From positions 8,804,001-8,868,000 of the forward strand of contig OU612073.1 in assembly GCA_914767715.1 (NCBI GenBank): DNA of 64,000 nt, written 5' to 3'. Both the position numbers and the translations under genes were made by a program. Shown piece by piece: positions 25,181 to 36,804 of this stretch. How positions within the stretch are numbered: position 1 is the stretch's first letter; the number at the start of each line of letters is the position of its first letter. The notes under the pieces were generated by a model. The model worked only from the letters and a program-made list of their open reading frames with translations. It made no database searches and was not told the origin of the DNA. The stretch is from Membranipora membranacea. Lineage: Eukaryota > Bryozoa > Gymnolaemata > Cheilostomatida > Membraniporidae.

Positions 25181-28100
25181 AATCTATTTTTTGATCCGAG
25201 CGAAAAAAAAGCGTGATACCCACCCTTGGTATAATTTTGCAAATTTAAAGTCAGCTTAATTACCCCCCTATTAAACCGATGATTTCAATATTCTGAATTT
25301 AGAATAAGGCCGATAAGAGCTTGAACTGGTCGGAGTTTGATGAAGATTCGACAGAGTTTTCATTTTTGAATGGTGGCGTATGGCATGTTTTTTTTTAGCA
25401 AAAGCGACCCTAATTAAAACGGACGCTGACGGAGAATGAAAAGCCACAGAGCCAAACGGTTTGCAGATTCGAGATAAGCAGGAGTTGCTCCTCATCGTGA
25501 GGTGAGTTAGAAGCAAATTTATTTTTTGATCCGAGCGAAAAAAAGCGTGATACCCACCCTTGGTATAATTTTGCAAATTTAAAGTCAGCTTAATTACCCC
25601 CCTATTAAACCGATGCTTTCAATAATCTGGATTTAGAATAAGGCCGATAAGAGCTTGAACTGGTCGGAGTTTGATAAAGATTCGACAGAGTTTTCATTTT
25701 TGAATGGTGGCGTATGGCATGTTTTTTTTAAGCAAAAGTGACCCTAATTAAAACGGACGCTGACGGAGAATGAAAAGCCACAGAGCCAAACGGTTTGCAG
25801 ATTCGAGATAAGCAGGAGTTGCTCCTCATCGTGAGGTGAGTTAGAAGCAAATCTATTTTTTGATCCGAGCGAAAAAAAAGCGTGATACCCACCCTTGGTA
25901 TAATTTTGCAAATTTAAAGTCAGCTTAATTACCCCCCTATTAAACCGATGATTTCAATATTCTGAATTTAGAATAAGGCCGATAAGAGCTTGAACTGGTC
26001 GGAGTTTGATAAAGATTCGACAGAGTTTTCATTTTTGAATGGTGGCGTATGGCATGTTTTTTTTAAGCAAAAGTGACCCTAATTAAAACGGACGCTGACG
26101 GAGAATGAAAAGCCACAGAGCCAAACGGTTTGCAGATTCGAGATAAGCAGGAGTTGCTCCTCATCGTGAGGTGAGTTAGAAGCAAATCTATTTTTTGATC
26201 CGAGCGAAAAAAAAGCGTGATACCCACCCTTGGTATAATTTTGCAAATTTAAAGTCAGCTTAATTACCCCCCTATTAAACCGATGATTTCAATATTCTGG
26301 ATTCAGAATAAGGCCGATAAGAGCTTGAACTGGTCGGAGTTTGATGAAGATTCGACAGAGTTTTCATTTTTGAATGGTGGCGTATGGCATGTTTTTTTTT
26401 AGCAAAAGCGACCCTAATTAAAACGGACGCTGACGGAGAATGAAAAGCCACAGAGCCAAACGGTTTGCAGATTCGAGATAAGCAGGAGTTGCTCCTCATC
26501 GTGAGGTGAGTTAGAAGCAAATCTATTTTTTGATCCGAGCGAAAAAAAAGCGTGATACCCACCCTTGGTATAATTTTGCAAATTTAAAGTCAGCTTAATT
26601 ACCCCCCTATTAAACCAATGATTTCAATATTCTGGCTTTCGAATAAGGCCGATAAGAGCTTGAACTGGTCGGAGTTTGATAAAGATCCGACAGAGTTTTC
26701 ATTTTTGAATGGTGGCGTATGGCATGTTTTTTTTAAGCAAAAGTGACCCTAATTAAAACGGACGCTGACGGAGAATGAAAAGCCACAGAGCCAAACGGTT
26801 TGCAGATTCGAGATAAGCAGGAGTTGCTCCTCATCGTGAGGTGAGTTAGAAGCAAATCTATTTTTTGATCCGAGCGAAAAAAAAGCGTGATACCCACCCT
26901 TGGTATAATTTCGCAAATTTAAAGTCAGCTTAATTACCCCCCTATTAAACCGATGATTTCAATATTCTGGATTTAGAATAAGGCCGATAAGAGCTTGAAC
27001 TGGTCGGAGTTTGATAAAGATTCGACAGAGTTTTCATTTTTGAATGGTGGCGTATGGCATGTTATTTTTTAGCAAAAGCGACCCTAATTAAAACGGACGC
27101 TGACAGAGAATGAAAAGCCACAGAGCCAAACGGTTTGCAGATTCGAGATAAGCAGGAGTTGCTCCTCATCGTGAGGTGAGTTAGAAGCAAATCTATTTTT
27201 TGATCCGAGCGAAAAAAAAGCGTGATACCCACCCTTGGTATAACTTTGCAAATTTAAAGTCAGCTTAATTACCCCCCTATTTAACCGATGCTTTCAATAA
27301 TCTGGATTTAGAATAAGGCCGATAAGAGCTTGAACTGGTCGGAGTTTGATAAAGATTCGACAGAGTTTTCATTTTTGAATGGTGGCGTATGGCATGTTTT
27401 TTTTAAGCAAAAGTGACCCTAATTAAAACGGACGCTGACGGAGAATGAAAAGCCACAGAGCCAAACGGTTTGCAGATTCGAGATAAGCAGGAGTTGCTCC
27501 TCATCGTGAGGTGAGTTAGAAGCAAATCTATTTTTTGATCCGAGCGAAAAAAAAGCGTGATACCCACCCTTGGTATAATTTTGCAAATTTACAGTCAGCT
27601 TAATTACCCCCCTATTAAACCGATGCTTTCAATAATCTGGATTTAGAATAAGGCCGATAAGAGCTTGAACTGGTCTGAGTTTGATAAAGATTCGACAGAG
27701 TTTTCATTTTTGAATGGTGGCGTATGGCATGTTTTTTTTAAGCAAAAGTGACCCTAATTAAAACGGACGCTGACGGAGAATGAAAAGCCACAGAGCCAAA
27801 CGGTTTGCAGATTCGAGATAAGCAGGAGTTGCTCCTCATCGTGAGGTGAGTTAGAAGCAAATCTATTTTTTGATCCGAGCGAAAAAAAAGCGTGATACCC
27901 ACCCTTGGTATAATTTTGCAAATTTAAAGTCAGCTTAATTACCCCCCTATTAAACCGATGATTTCAATATTCTGGATTCAGAATAAGGCCGATAAGAGCT
28001 TGAACTGGTCGGAGTTTGATGAAGATTCGACAGAGTTTTCATTTTTGAATGGTGGCGTATGGCATGTTTTTTTTTAGCAAAAGCGACCCTAATTAAAACG

Positions 28101-30242
28101 GACGCTGACGGAGAATGAAAAGCCACAGAGCCAAACGGTTTGCAGATTCGAGATAAGCAGGAGTTGCTCCTCATCGTGAGGTGAGTTAGAAGCAAATCTA
28201 TTTTTTGATCCGAGCGAAAAAAAAGCGTGATACCCACCCTTGGTATAATTTTGCAAATTTAAAGTCAGCTTAATTACCCCCCTATTAAACCAATGATTTC
28301 AATATTCTGGATTTCGAATAAGGCCGATAAGAGCTTGAACTGGTCGGAGTTTGATAAAGATCCGACAGAGTTTTCATTTTTGAATGGTGGCGTATGGCAT
28401 GTTTTTTTTAAGCAAAAGTGACCCTAATTAAAACGGACGCTGACGGAGAATGAAAAGCCACAGAGCCAAACGGTTTGCAGATTCGAGATAAGCAGGAGTT
28501 GCTCCTCATCGTGAGGTGAGTTAGAAGCAAATCTATTTTTTGATCCGAGCGAAAAAAAAGCGTGATACCCACCCTTGGTATAATTTTGCAAATTTAAAGT
28601 CAGCTTAATTACCCCCCTATTAAACCGATGATTTCAATATTCTGGATTCAGAATAAGGCCGATAAGAGCTTGAACTGGTCGGAGTTTGATGAAGATTCGA
28701 CAGAGTTTTCATTTTTGAATGGTGGCGTATGGCATGTTTTTTTTTAGCAAAAGCGACCCTAATTAAAACGGACGCTGACGGAGAATGAAAAGCCACAGAG
28801 CCAAACGGTTTGCAGATTCGAGATAAGCAGGAGTTGCTCCTCATCGTGAGGTGAGTTAGAAGCAAATCTATTTTTTGATCCGAGCGAAAAAAAAGCGTGA
28901 TACCCACCCTTGGTATAATTTTGCAAATTTAAAGTCAGCTTAATTACCCCCCTATTAAACCAATGATTTCAATATTCTGGATTTCGAATAAGGCCGATAA
29001 GAGCTTGAACTGGTCGGAGTTTGATAAAGATCCGACAGAGTTTTCATTTTTGAATGGTGGCGTATGGCATGTTTTTTTTAAGCAAAAGTGACCCTAATTA
29101 AAACGGACGCTGACGGAGAATGAAAAGCCACAGAGCCAAACGGTTTGCAGATTCGAGATAAGCAGGAGTTGCTCCTCATCGTGAGGTGAGTTAGAAGCAA
29201 ATCTATTTTTTGATCCGAGCGAAAAAAAAGCGTGATACCCACCCTTGGTATAATTTCGCAAATTTAAAGTCAGCTTAATTACCCCCCTATTAAACCGATG
29301 ATTTCAATAATCTGGATTTAGAATAAGGCCGATAAGAGCTTGAACTGGTCGGAGTTTGATAAAGATTCGACAGAGTTTTCATTTTTGAATGGTGGCGTAT
29401 GGCATGTTTTTTTTAAGCAAAAGTGACCCTAATTAAAACGGACGCTGACGGAGAATGAAAAGCCACAGAGCCAAACGGTTTGCAGATTCGAGATAAGCAG
29501 GAGTTGCTCCTCATCGTGAGGTGAGTTAGAAGCAAATCTATTTTTTGATCCGAGCGAAAAAAAAGCGTGATACCCACCCTTGGTATAATTTTGCAAATTT
29601 AAAGTCAGCTTAATTACCCCCCTATTAAACCGATGATTTCAATATTCTGGATTCAGAATAAGGCCGATAAGAGCTTGAACTGGTCGGAGTTTGATGAAGA
29701 TTCGACAGAGTTTTCATTTTTGAATGGTGGCGTATGGCATGTTTTTTTTTAGCAAAAGCGACCCTAATTAAAACGGACGCTGACGGAGAATGAAAAGCCA
29801 CAGAGCCAAACGGTTTGCAGATTCGAGATAAGCAGGAGTTGCTCCTCATCGTGAGGTGAGTTAGAAGCAAATCTATTTTTTGATCCGAGCGAAAAAAAAG
29901 CGTGATACCCACCCTTGGTATAATTTTGCAAATTTAAAGTCAGCTTAATTACCCCCCTATTAAACCGATGCTTTCAATAATCTGGATTTAGAATAAGGCC
30001 GATAAGAGCTTGAACTGGTCGGAGTTTGATAAAGATTCGACAGAGTTTTCATTTTTGAATGGTGGCGTATGGCATGTTTTTTTTAAGCAAAAGTGACCCT
30101 AATTAAAACGGACGCTGACGGAGAATGAAAAGCCACAGAGCCAAACGGTTTGCAGATTCGAGATAAGCAGGAGTTGCTCCTCATCGTGAGGTGAGTTAGA
30201 AGCAAATCTATTTTTTGATCCGAGCGAAAAAATAGCGTGATA
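25181..30242. repeat. 335-bp satellite DNA, array 2 (~15 copies)
   Basis: Same monomer and orientation as array 1. It starts mid-monomer at AATCTATTTTTTG and ends at GCGTGATA before ACCGATTCACCCC. It carries variant combinations seen in array 1. Examples are CAATGATTTC with ATTTCGAAT and AAGATCCGAC (9330; 26620, 28290, 28960), GTTATTTTTTAGC with GACAGAGAATG (9775; 27061), and AATTTACAGTCAGC followed by GGTCTGAGTTTG (7960; 27590). The stretch from about 27950 to 29290 is a two-monomer higher-order repeat. Shared variant order supports arrays 1 and 2 being one array. Confidence 0.97.
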
Positions 30243-30422
30243 ACCGATTCACCCCTGCTGTGACAAATTAAATCTTAGTGATTGTTAGTCACTGGCTTCA
30301 AGATTGGTCTCCAAAGGCAACTGTTGATCTCTAGATCGTTGGGATGTTCAGCCTTCAAACAGGATAAGCGTTGGTCTCCAAATCATTCAATAAGGGTCTT
30401 TCACTCCACATGGTGTCCCAAT
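30243..30422 (+). repeat. Array right-flank module, copy 1
   Basis: Starts ACCGATTCACCCCTGCTGTG directly after the satellite. It is repeated at 30947-31122 with few substitutions, through GATTGTTAGTCACTGGCTTC and CAAACAGGATAAG. Confidence 0.85.
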
Positions 30423-30506
30423 GACACTCTTTCCACTCTATCTACAACTTTACAAAACAAAATGTCAGTACAGACATGTAGGGTGGTAAACGGGGAGGCT
30501 GGAGGG

Positions 30507-30772
30507 TTTTTCAATATTCTGAGCTCCACTGTAACTTGGTCAGAGGTAAAGCAATGAAAGGAAGGTAATGACCTTTGCACCTCAATATGTATGTAGTTGG
30601 TTAGCCAATCAGGACCACATACCAGACTTCAAAGTAGGTTTTTAGACATTATTCTGTGCTCCATTACAGACACGCATATCAGGAGGGGGGCCTGTGAATC
30701 AAGGAGGGCCAACTCCAAAATATACAACAATTTAAATCTAAAAAATCCATTTTGCAAAACGTAAATTTTTTC
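30507..30772 (+). repeat. 265-bp dispersed module, copy 1
   Basis: It contains GAGCTCCACTGTAACTTGG, GACCTTTGCACCTCAATATG and GCAAAACGTAAATTTTTT. It recurs at 35586-35861. The copies are about 95% alike by eye, with an 11-bp indel near 35730. Confidence 0.85.
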
Positions 30773-30946
30773 TCATGTCAATTATTGCTGCCTAATCAAT
30801 CAACGGGCTGCAACTTCATCATTTGATTCAGGTATTCATTTGTACAACACATCAAAACATTCCAGTGAAAGGTCATCATTTTTGAATAAAAATAATTCTG
30901 AGTAAGGTTTTTTGGCGAAGAATAGGACGTCGACATTTTGGTGAAT
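30765..30946 (+). repeat. Array left-flank module, copy 1 (joined directly to right flank)
   Basis: It matches 53434-53803: CTCATGTCAATTATTGCTGC, AACGGGCTGCAACTTCATC and GGCGAAGAATAGGACG. Here it runs straight into the right-flank module (TTTTGGTGAATACCGATTC) with no satellite between. It contains a single ATTCCAGT at 30859-30866, where the 53.5-kb copy has about 30. Confidence 0.85.
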
Positions 30947-31122
30947 ACCGATTCACCCCAGCTGTGACAAATTAAATCTTAGCGATTGTTAGTCACTGGC
31001 TTCAAGATTGGTCTCCAAACGCAACTGTTGATCTCTACATCGTGGGGATGATCAGTCTTCAAACAGGATAAGTAGTAGTCTCTAAATCAGTTAAATTAAT
31101 CTGACTCCCAAATGGTGTCACA
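30947..31122 (+). repeat. Array right-flank module, copy 2
   Basis: Second copy of 30243-30422, offset by 704 bp and joined to the left-flank module instead of to satellite. Confidence 0.85.
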
Positions 31123-33648
31123 AGAGACTTTACTAGGGGAAAATCCGGCCATAAATTCTCAGGTAATTTTTAGTAGAAATTTCCTTCGATTTCCCCTATA
31201 ACTTTGCACTATGTCACAGTGGTCTTGATAAGTTTCCGTTAGTTTTCAACGTTATATCATCTTTTGTCACCAACAAATTGTGCCAGTCAAAACCAATGTC
31301 ATACTGGAAAGTAACCAGCTTCCTAGAGTGGAAATCCTTTGGCTTAAATGGTCTTTTTGGGCCAAAGTTTACTGACTAAGAAAGACCTGACCAGCCAATT
31401 TGAGGTGGTGAAAGTTTCAAAATTTTCCAACAGATATTCTGTTAGATGAACAACCTTGTCTGTTGAATCATCGATATGTACCATAGACATGATGCCATAG
31501 TCAGCCACTTCTGTTTGAAAGCTAAAGTGCATGCTGTTTCGATGAAATGTCTTGATCTTTCATGTAAATGTCAACTTAGACACAATAGTCGATTTTTATA
31601 AATTGTCAAATTTGACATCAAAATACAGGCACTCTGGTTTGTAGTGCAGTACCAATAGGTGGCAATTGCCCCATCTAGCAAGAGTAACATGGTTAAGTAT
31701 CATGGTGTTCAAAACACATCCCAAGTGGGTTTGTTGGGTGAAGAGTAGAAATCAATCTTTTGTCTTCTTATTCAATGGCACAATTGACTCCTCGTATCCC
31801 CTCAAATTGAGACAAGGACTGTGTGCATGTGGTTAACTTTATAATTTCATCACTGTGAAAACGGCATTGTGGGAAACTTGTTTGTCAAATAACATGATCA
31901 TGTACGTAATCTCAATACTTTTGGTCTCACGAGGAGATCAAAATCATTTCAAAGCATATGACTAGAGGTTGATGTAACTTTATATTTCAATTGTACCATC
32001 CAGTATGTTAATGATGGGAGCCGTTGAACAGTACTTAGCTTTATTTTTGAGTGCTGATTGTCATGTGCAGTTCCAGGAAGAATATCTGATGCTTTCTGTC
32101 CTGGTCAATCAGTGGAATGAAATAACAAATCAACTATAGTCCATCTTATTGCAAAGATATCTCTGCGCTTCTGTCAAATAAACAGGAAAGGCAGTAAAAT
32201 GTGTACAATACAGTTGTTTTCCAGGACAAAATTTAAACAAGGAGTTCAAGTCTGTAGTTGTGCTCCCTGGTAACTGGGAAAATTGAAAAACCATAGTCTG
32301 TGCATGAAATCCTATGCCCAGCTTTTCAATCGCATATAATGAAAGGAAATCAGATTTCCAAAGCGTATACACACTTAAGAACAATTTGCAAAATTATCTT
32401 ATCGAATTACTATCCACATTGCTATGATGGTTTGCAGTGAGAACATCACAAGCTCACTCCTCTGTCTGTATAAAGATGCCAGCGATTCTGGCCTTTCACC
32501 TTCCTCCTCAATCAGTTCCCTGTTGGTGTGCATTACACAATACAGATTTTAACATCATTTGTAAAGGCTTTTTTTGCTTCTTCTTTAGTACATCCTTGAT
32601 TAAAATCACGTTTCCCGGAAAGGACCCGATATTTTATGCTCATAGGCACTTTACCTTGAATCTGTATTGATCCAAAAAAAAAATTATTCAAATCACCGGC
32701 TGTCAAAGTATAAAACAATATACTAACATATGGAGTACAATTCAATGACTTGACAGGTAAAAATTAAGATTTTCGCAGTACATGTGATGAAAAGCATCCT
32801 GCAATTGGGTCTTTCATTACATTTCAACAGTCAGCAAAAATTTTGGATTTGGAGTCCAATGCTATCTATCAGCAATCAACCTGACTCAAAACATTTATCT
32901 GGTTTTTCAGCCTTTGGACTGGTTTTGTGATGATGACCCATCTTGGCAAAGCAAATATATACTTCCGCTTAAAAAACTTAGGCTAAACGCCACAGTTTGC
33001 ATCAACGGTGAAAATTGTTCACTATCACTGCCATCTGTGCCCAGAATTAGTTTCTCAGACGCCATTCCATGCAAAAATTTATTTCATGTACCATTGTTAA
33101 TGACCACCTTAATGTTAATTGTTAATGTACCATCTTAATGATGTACTTCTGCAAGGAATCCAAACATCACGCAATAAGCCTTAAATTCCATAAACATTGG
33201 AAAATGTTGCCATAAAAAGAACTCAAAGTCAGCCACCTATAAGAGCTGGCCAATAACTATAAAAAACTGCTACGAAGTCCCTTTTAAACGTACATGGTTA
33301 GTGGCACTTGCATGGTACACATTCATTTGTGTAAGATATGGCAAACTTTCGCACCAACTTTGCACCGGGAAGGCTATCGTACTTGGCAAGCTACTGTACC
33401 TAGCAAAGCTTTCGAACCTGACACACTTTTTTTCCAACTCGGCAAACTTATCAGCTTTGATCAAAACTCCAACGGCTTGCTGGTGCTAAAATTTGTAAAT
33501 GACACCTGCTCCACAGATTCTCCTCTATTATACATCCAATTGTTTGCAATGGTGGTGACTTAACTTCAAATTGGCCAGTTTTTTTCACATCCTATCAAAT
33601 TTTGTTTTTGTTTTAAAGTATGGCTCTTTGTTTTGTTAGGCTTAGGTA
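31123..33648. other. No gene recognised
   Basis: Several 60-90-codon ORFs on both strands. The minus-strand frame at 31344-31532 reads protein-like (IDDSTDKVVHLTEYLLENFE) but shows no diagnostic motif. The frame at 32130-32384 is similar in character. These could be relics of a transposase or gene, which I cannot name. Confidence 0.35.
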
Positions 33649-34292
33649 ATTCTATACCTTTAAACCGAAAGCCTTCCAACTCAATTTATTTTAGTGTTTA
33701 GCAAGCTACACAGGTCTCGCTTAACAGCTTAGCAACCAAAATCCAAATTAAAGGCGGGCCAATGAATGCAAAAAATGGACAAATGATCTAAACTTTGTTT
33801 GGAAGATCACCTATACAGTAAAACTGTAGAACTCTACATGCGATAACACTATGTTCACTTGTAAAGAGAATAAACAGCACTTATGCTTATGCTATCGAGA
33901 ATTTATTTGCTGGCCCCTAGATATTTTGTAACCAGCGGAAAAAGGGGGGAATGTGCCATTCCATAGTTCATTTGGTCTGCATGCTATCACACTAGGTTTG
34001 CTTGTACAGAGGATAGAAAGCACTTATGCTACAGGGATCTTTGAGCCAATTTCATAGCTTACACAAGTAGTTAGTAGGTAAGTAGGTAGTTCTATCTTCA
34101 AACCGAAAGCCTTTCAACTCAATTTAGCAAGCTATATAGGTCTCGCTTGAAAGCTCAGCTACAAACATCCAAGCTCATAGCAGGCCAATGTATGCAACAT
34201 TTGGAGAAATCTTCCAAATGATCTAAACTTTGTCGGGAGGATCACTTAAACATGGCTGTAAAAAGTAGCAATACATGATATTCAACTTAGCT
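33649..34292 (+). repeat. Diverged tandem duplication (~440-bp offset)
   Basis: 33649-33855 and 34090-34292 share ACCGAAAGCC, CAACTCAATTTA, AGGTCTCGCTT, GGCCAATG and AATGATCTAAACTTTGT, in the same order. They are separated by diverged sequence. Non-coding. Confidence 0.75.
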
Positions 34293-35585
34293 TTGTGGTG
34301 TTCCTTTGTAAATGTTCACATCTTGCCTCAATCGTCTGTTTGCGGCCTTGTTTGCAGCCCCGATTGCCTATAGCATTACGCCCTGTCATACAATTATCAT
34401 AGCCTCCATCACCCTATACCAGTGCTGTCAAACTCTTGCGTCGTCCTGGTTGACACACACCAAGTCAACAGGCTGTCAATTGAGCTGAAATAAAACTGGA
34501 AAGCAGCAGCAAAGCATCCACTTTTGTTGGTGACAATAAATTGGAAGCTTGAGAAAATGATGAATATAAGCCTATTGTGTTCATGTATTATCTGCCACCC
34601 GGTAAGGCAGACAAATTAGCCGATTGTGGTTGTAATGGAGAATCCTCAAGATGCCCCGGATCTTGCAAAACTATGGTTTTATCCTGAAAAAAACCCTAAC
34701 CGCACCTCAATGAAAGCTACTCTGGGTGGTAAATTAAATGTTACTAACTTATCAACAGAGATAAAGACCATACTATCATTATTCCCAAAAGATAAAAAAG
34801 AAACACCAACACACCTTTAAAAAAAATGTATCCCGAAAACCGAATGCTAATGTAATGCAACTAAACACGGATATTCATAATAGAGACCGCAGGGGTATTT
34901 TTTTTGCCCAGGCATACCACATACCATGTTTGCTTTGAGACTAGCATGCAGACAACATGTAGATCCCAAATCACTAACAAGCAGCATTCTAACAGCTTTG
35001 TCTGTGCATCATTTTTTCCCCACCCACAGACCCTGTAGATCCCTACACTTGTGTCCATGATTTGCCTTCATGCACTATAAATCTGGTCTCTAAGCCTCTC
35101 ATCTGAAAATGCATCAATGCCCGGCCGCCAAGTTATCAACATTTTCATGCTGGCCCTTTTCGTTGCTTGTACACGGGACTTAATCCCTGGCTTTCAAACC
35201 GACTTCCGTCAAATCCGTTAGCTGGTACCCAGGACTTCTTAGCATTTGTGACAATAAAGGTGTGTTCATTATGCCATCACCACTCATTTTGGTCAACAGG
35301 AGGAGGAGGGAGTAGCATCAGATATGGGTATATATTGCGTTTGCAGGTCCTATTATGATGTTCCAGAAGAGAAGTGATATAATTTAGATTTGACAGATGA
35401 TGTTCGAGAATCAGTCAAATTTCAATGTTCAATGATTTTAAAATGAACCCAGTCAGTGTGTCAGTCTTCTTTCCTCTCAGTGCCTTTACTTAGGCCACTA
35501 CCATAGCCATTGCTTAGCTCAACGTAGTAAAACTCTCAATAAACTATCAAGTCATGGTTTAGCCAACAGTTATGTTATACTTACA
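34293..35585. other. No gene recognised
   Basis: A plus-strand frame of 64 codons at 34626-34820 (PQDAPDLAKLWFYPEKNPN) has protein-like composition but no identifiable family or splice context. Confidence 0.35.
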
Positions 35586-35861
35586 TTTTTCTATATTCCG
35601 AGCTCCACTGTCACTTGGTCAGAGGCAAAGCAATGAAAGGAAGGTAATGACCTTTGCACCTCAATATGTATGTAGTTGGTTAGCCAATCAGGACCACATA
35701 CCAGACTTCAAAGTAGGTTTTTAGACATTAGTCTACATGGACTGTGCTCCATTACAGACACGCATATCAGGAGGGGGGGCCTGTGAATCAAGGAGGGCCA
35801 ACTCCAAAATATACAACAATTTAAATCTAAAAAATCCATTTTGCAAAACGTTAATTTTTTC
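35586..35861 (+). repeat. 265-bp dispersed module, copy 2
   Basis: Copy of 30507-30772. Homology stops at the T-run (AATTTTTTC), which is where the left-flank module begins in the other copies. Confidence 0.85.
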
Positions 35862-35964
35862 ATACAACCACTGTGGGTTAAAAAAAGGTGAGTTAACATC
35901 ACAAGTCTGTCTCTTTCTGAAAACTGAGAAATACAGGTGCCATATTCGACTCCAAATTGCTCTC

Positions 35965-36050
35965 AGTTTGAAGGCATGAGCAAACCCTGGACCTCCAACT
36001 CATGCGCGTTAGAGGGCAGGCACTCTTACCAACTGAGCTACCTCCTACTG
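35965..36050 (-). repeat. tRNA-like SINE head
   Basis: On the minus strand an A-box-like GGTAGCTCAGTTGGTAAGAG ends near 36024, and a B-box-like GGGTTTGCTCATGCC follows near 35975-35989. It begins only 7 bp inside the intron after the PARP-fragment exon ending at 36057. Confidence 0.6.
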
Positions 36051-36056
36051 CTTTAC

Positions 36057-36804
36057 CTGGCTTACAGTAAGCTCGGTGATCCACACTCTGAGAGGGGATG
36101 ACTCCACTCGTCAGCTAAAATCAGCCTCTTCATCTCATTTCTCAATAGAGTAATCGCTTCATCTACCGTCTTCTTTTGGAACCCAATGAACTGAATAACA
36201 GCTTGGCAGTCTTGGAAGGATGCTTGTAGTTGAGCAAGTGTTCGGTTGAATATCTGAATGAATAAAAGATATCATGAGTTAAAGTCATCGCTACCATCCT
36301 AACCAGTAGTATTCCCTACTACAATAGACACAAATTATTGTGGACAAACACTGATGCCATTGAACAAGCAAATCAACGTTGTCGAAGCAGGAGAGTGAAA
36401 TGCTCCTTTAGCCACGGGTCTATGTCTTCCCATGTTCTAGTTTGAATTGAGTCTGCAAACCTTCTGCCTTTCATCTGCCTATTCCCCTACTTTTCCCGAA
36501 AATTCAGTGAGCAGGAAAAGATTTCATCTGATTCGCAATTGGTTGATTGAACTAAAAAGTAAACGAAATATAAGTTATAGATAACCTGATAACACATGTC
36601 ATCAGAGTAAATAACCAGCAGGACTTCTTGTAAAGAGCTCCTCGGGTTAGTGCTCAGATGGCTGAGTGCGGTGTCAATCATGCATTTGGAGACACGCTGT
36701 ATTGAGTAATTCAGTCGACCAGTTCCGACAGCCAGAAGGACAACTCTTTTGACCTGGCTACTACAAAAGCTATCCATTGCTGAAGCGATCTCGTCTTGCA
36801 ATAC
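36057..36804 (-). pseudogene. PARP14-like fragment: macro-domain exon + KH-like exon, frameshifted
   Basis: Exon a (36586-36804, 73 codons, acceptor TTTTAG, donor GTTATC) encodes the C-terminal half of a macro domain. It has VVLLAVGTGRLNYSIQRVS and LQEVLLVIYSDDMCYQ; the GTG loop and final strand are typical of ADP-ribose-binding macro folds. Exon b (36057-36253, acceptor CATTCAG, donor GTAAAG) aligns with the first exon of the gene at 40221-46886 (IGFQKKTVDEAITLLRNEMK). It lacks a 20-residue insert and has a 1-bp deletion after ADEWS. Its 197 nt therefore break the frame and give an early stop. No catalytic exons follow downstream; SINE and repeat modules do. This is a truncated, dead third copy in the cluster. 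It also shows that a macro domain precedes the KH-like part in this family. Confidence 0.85.

Noticed and set aside
31344-31532. 62-codon minus-strand ORF with protein-like composition
   Set aside because: Could be a transposase relic, but no motif or neighbouring fragments support a call.
33294-33563. 89-codon plus-strand ORF overlapping others on both strands
   Set aside because: Frames on both strands are open for similar lengths, as expected by chance in this composition.
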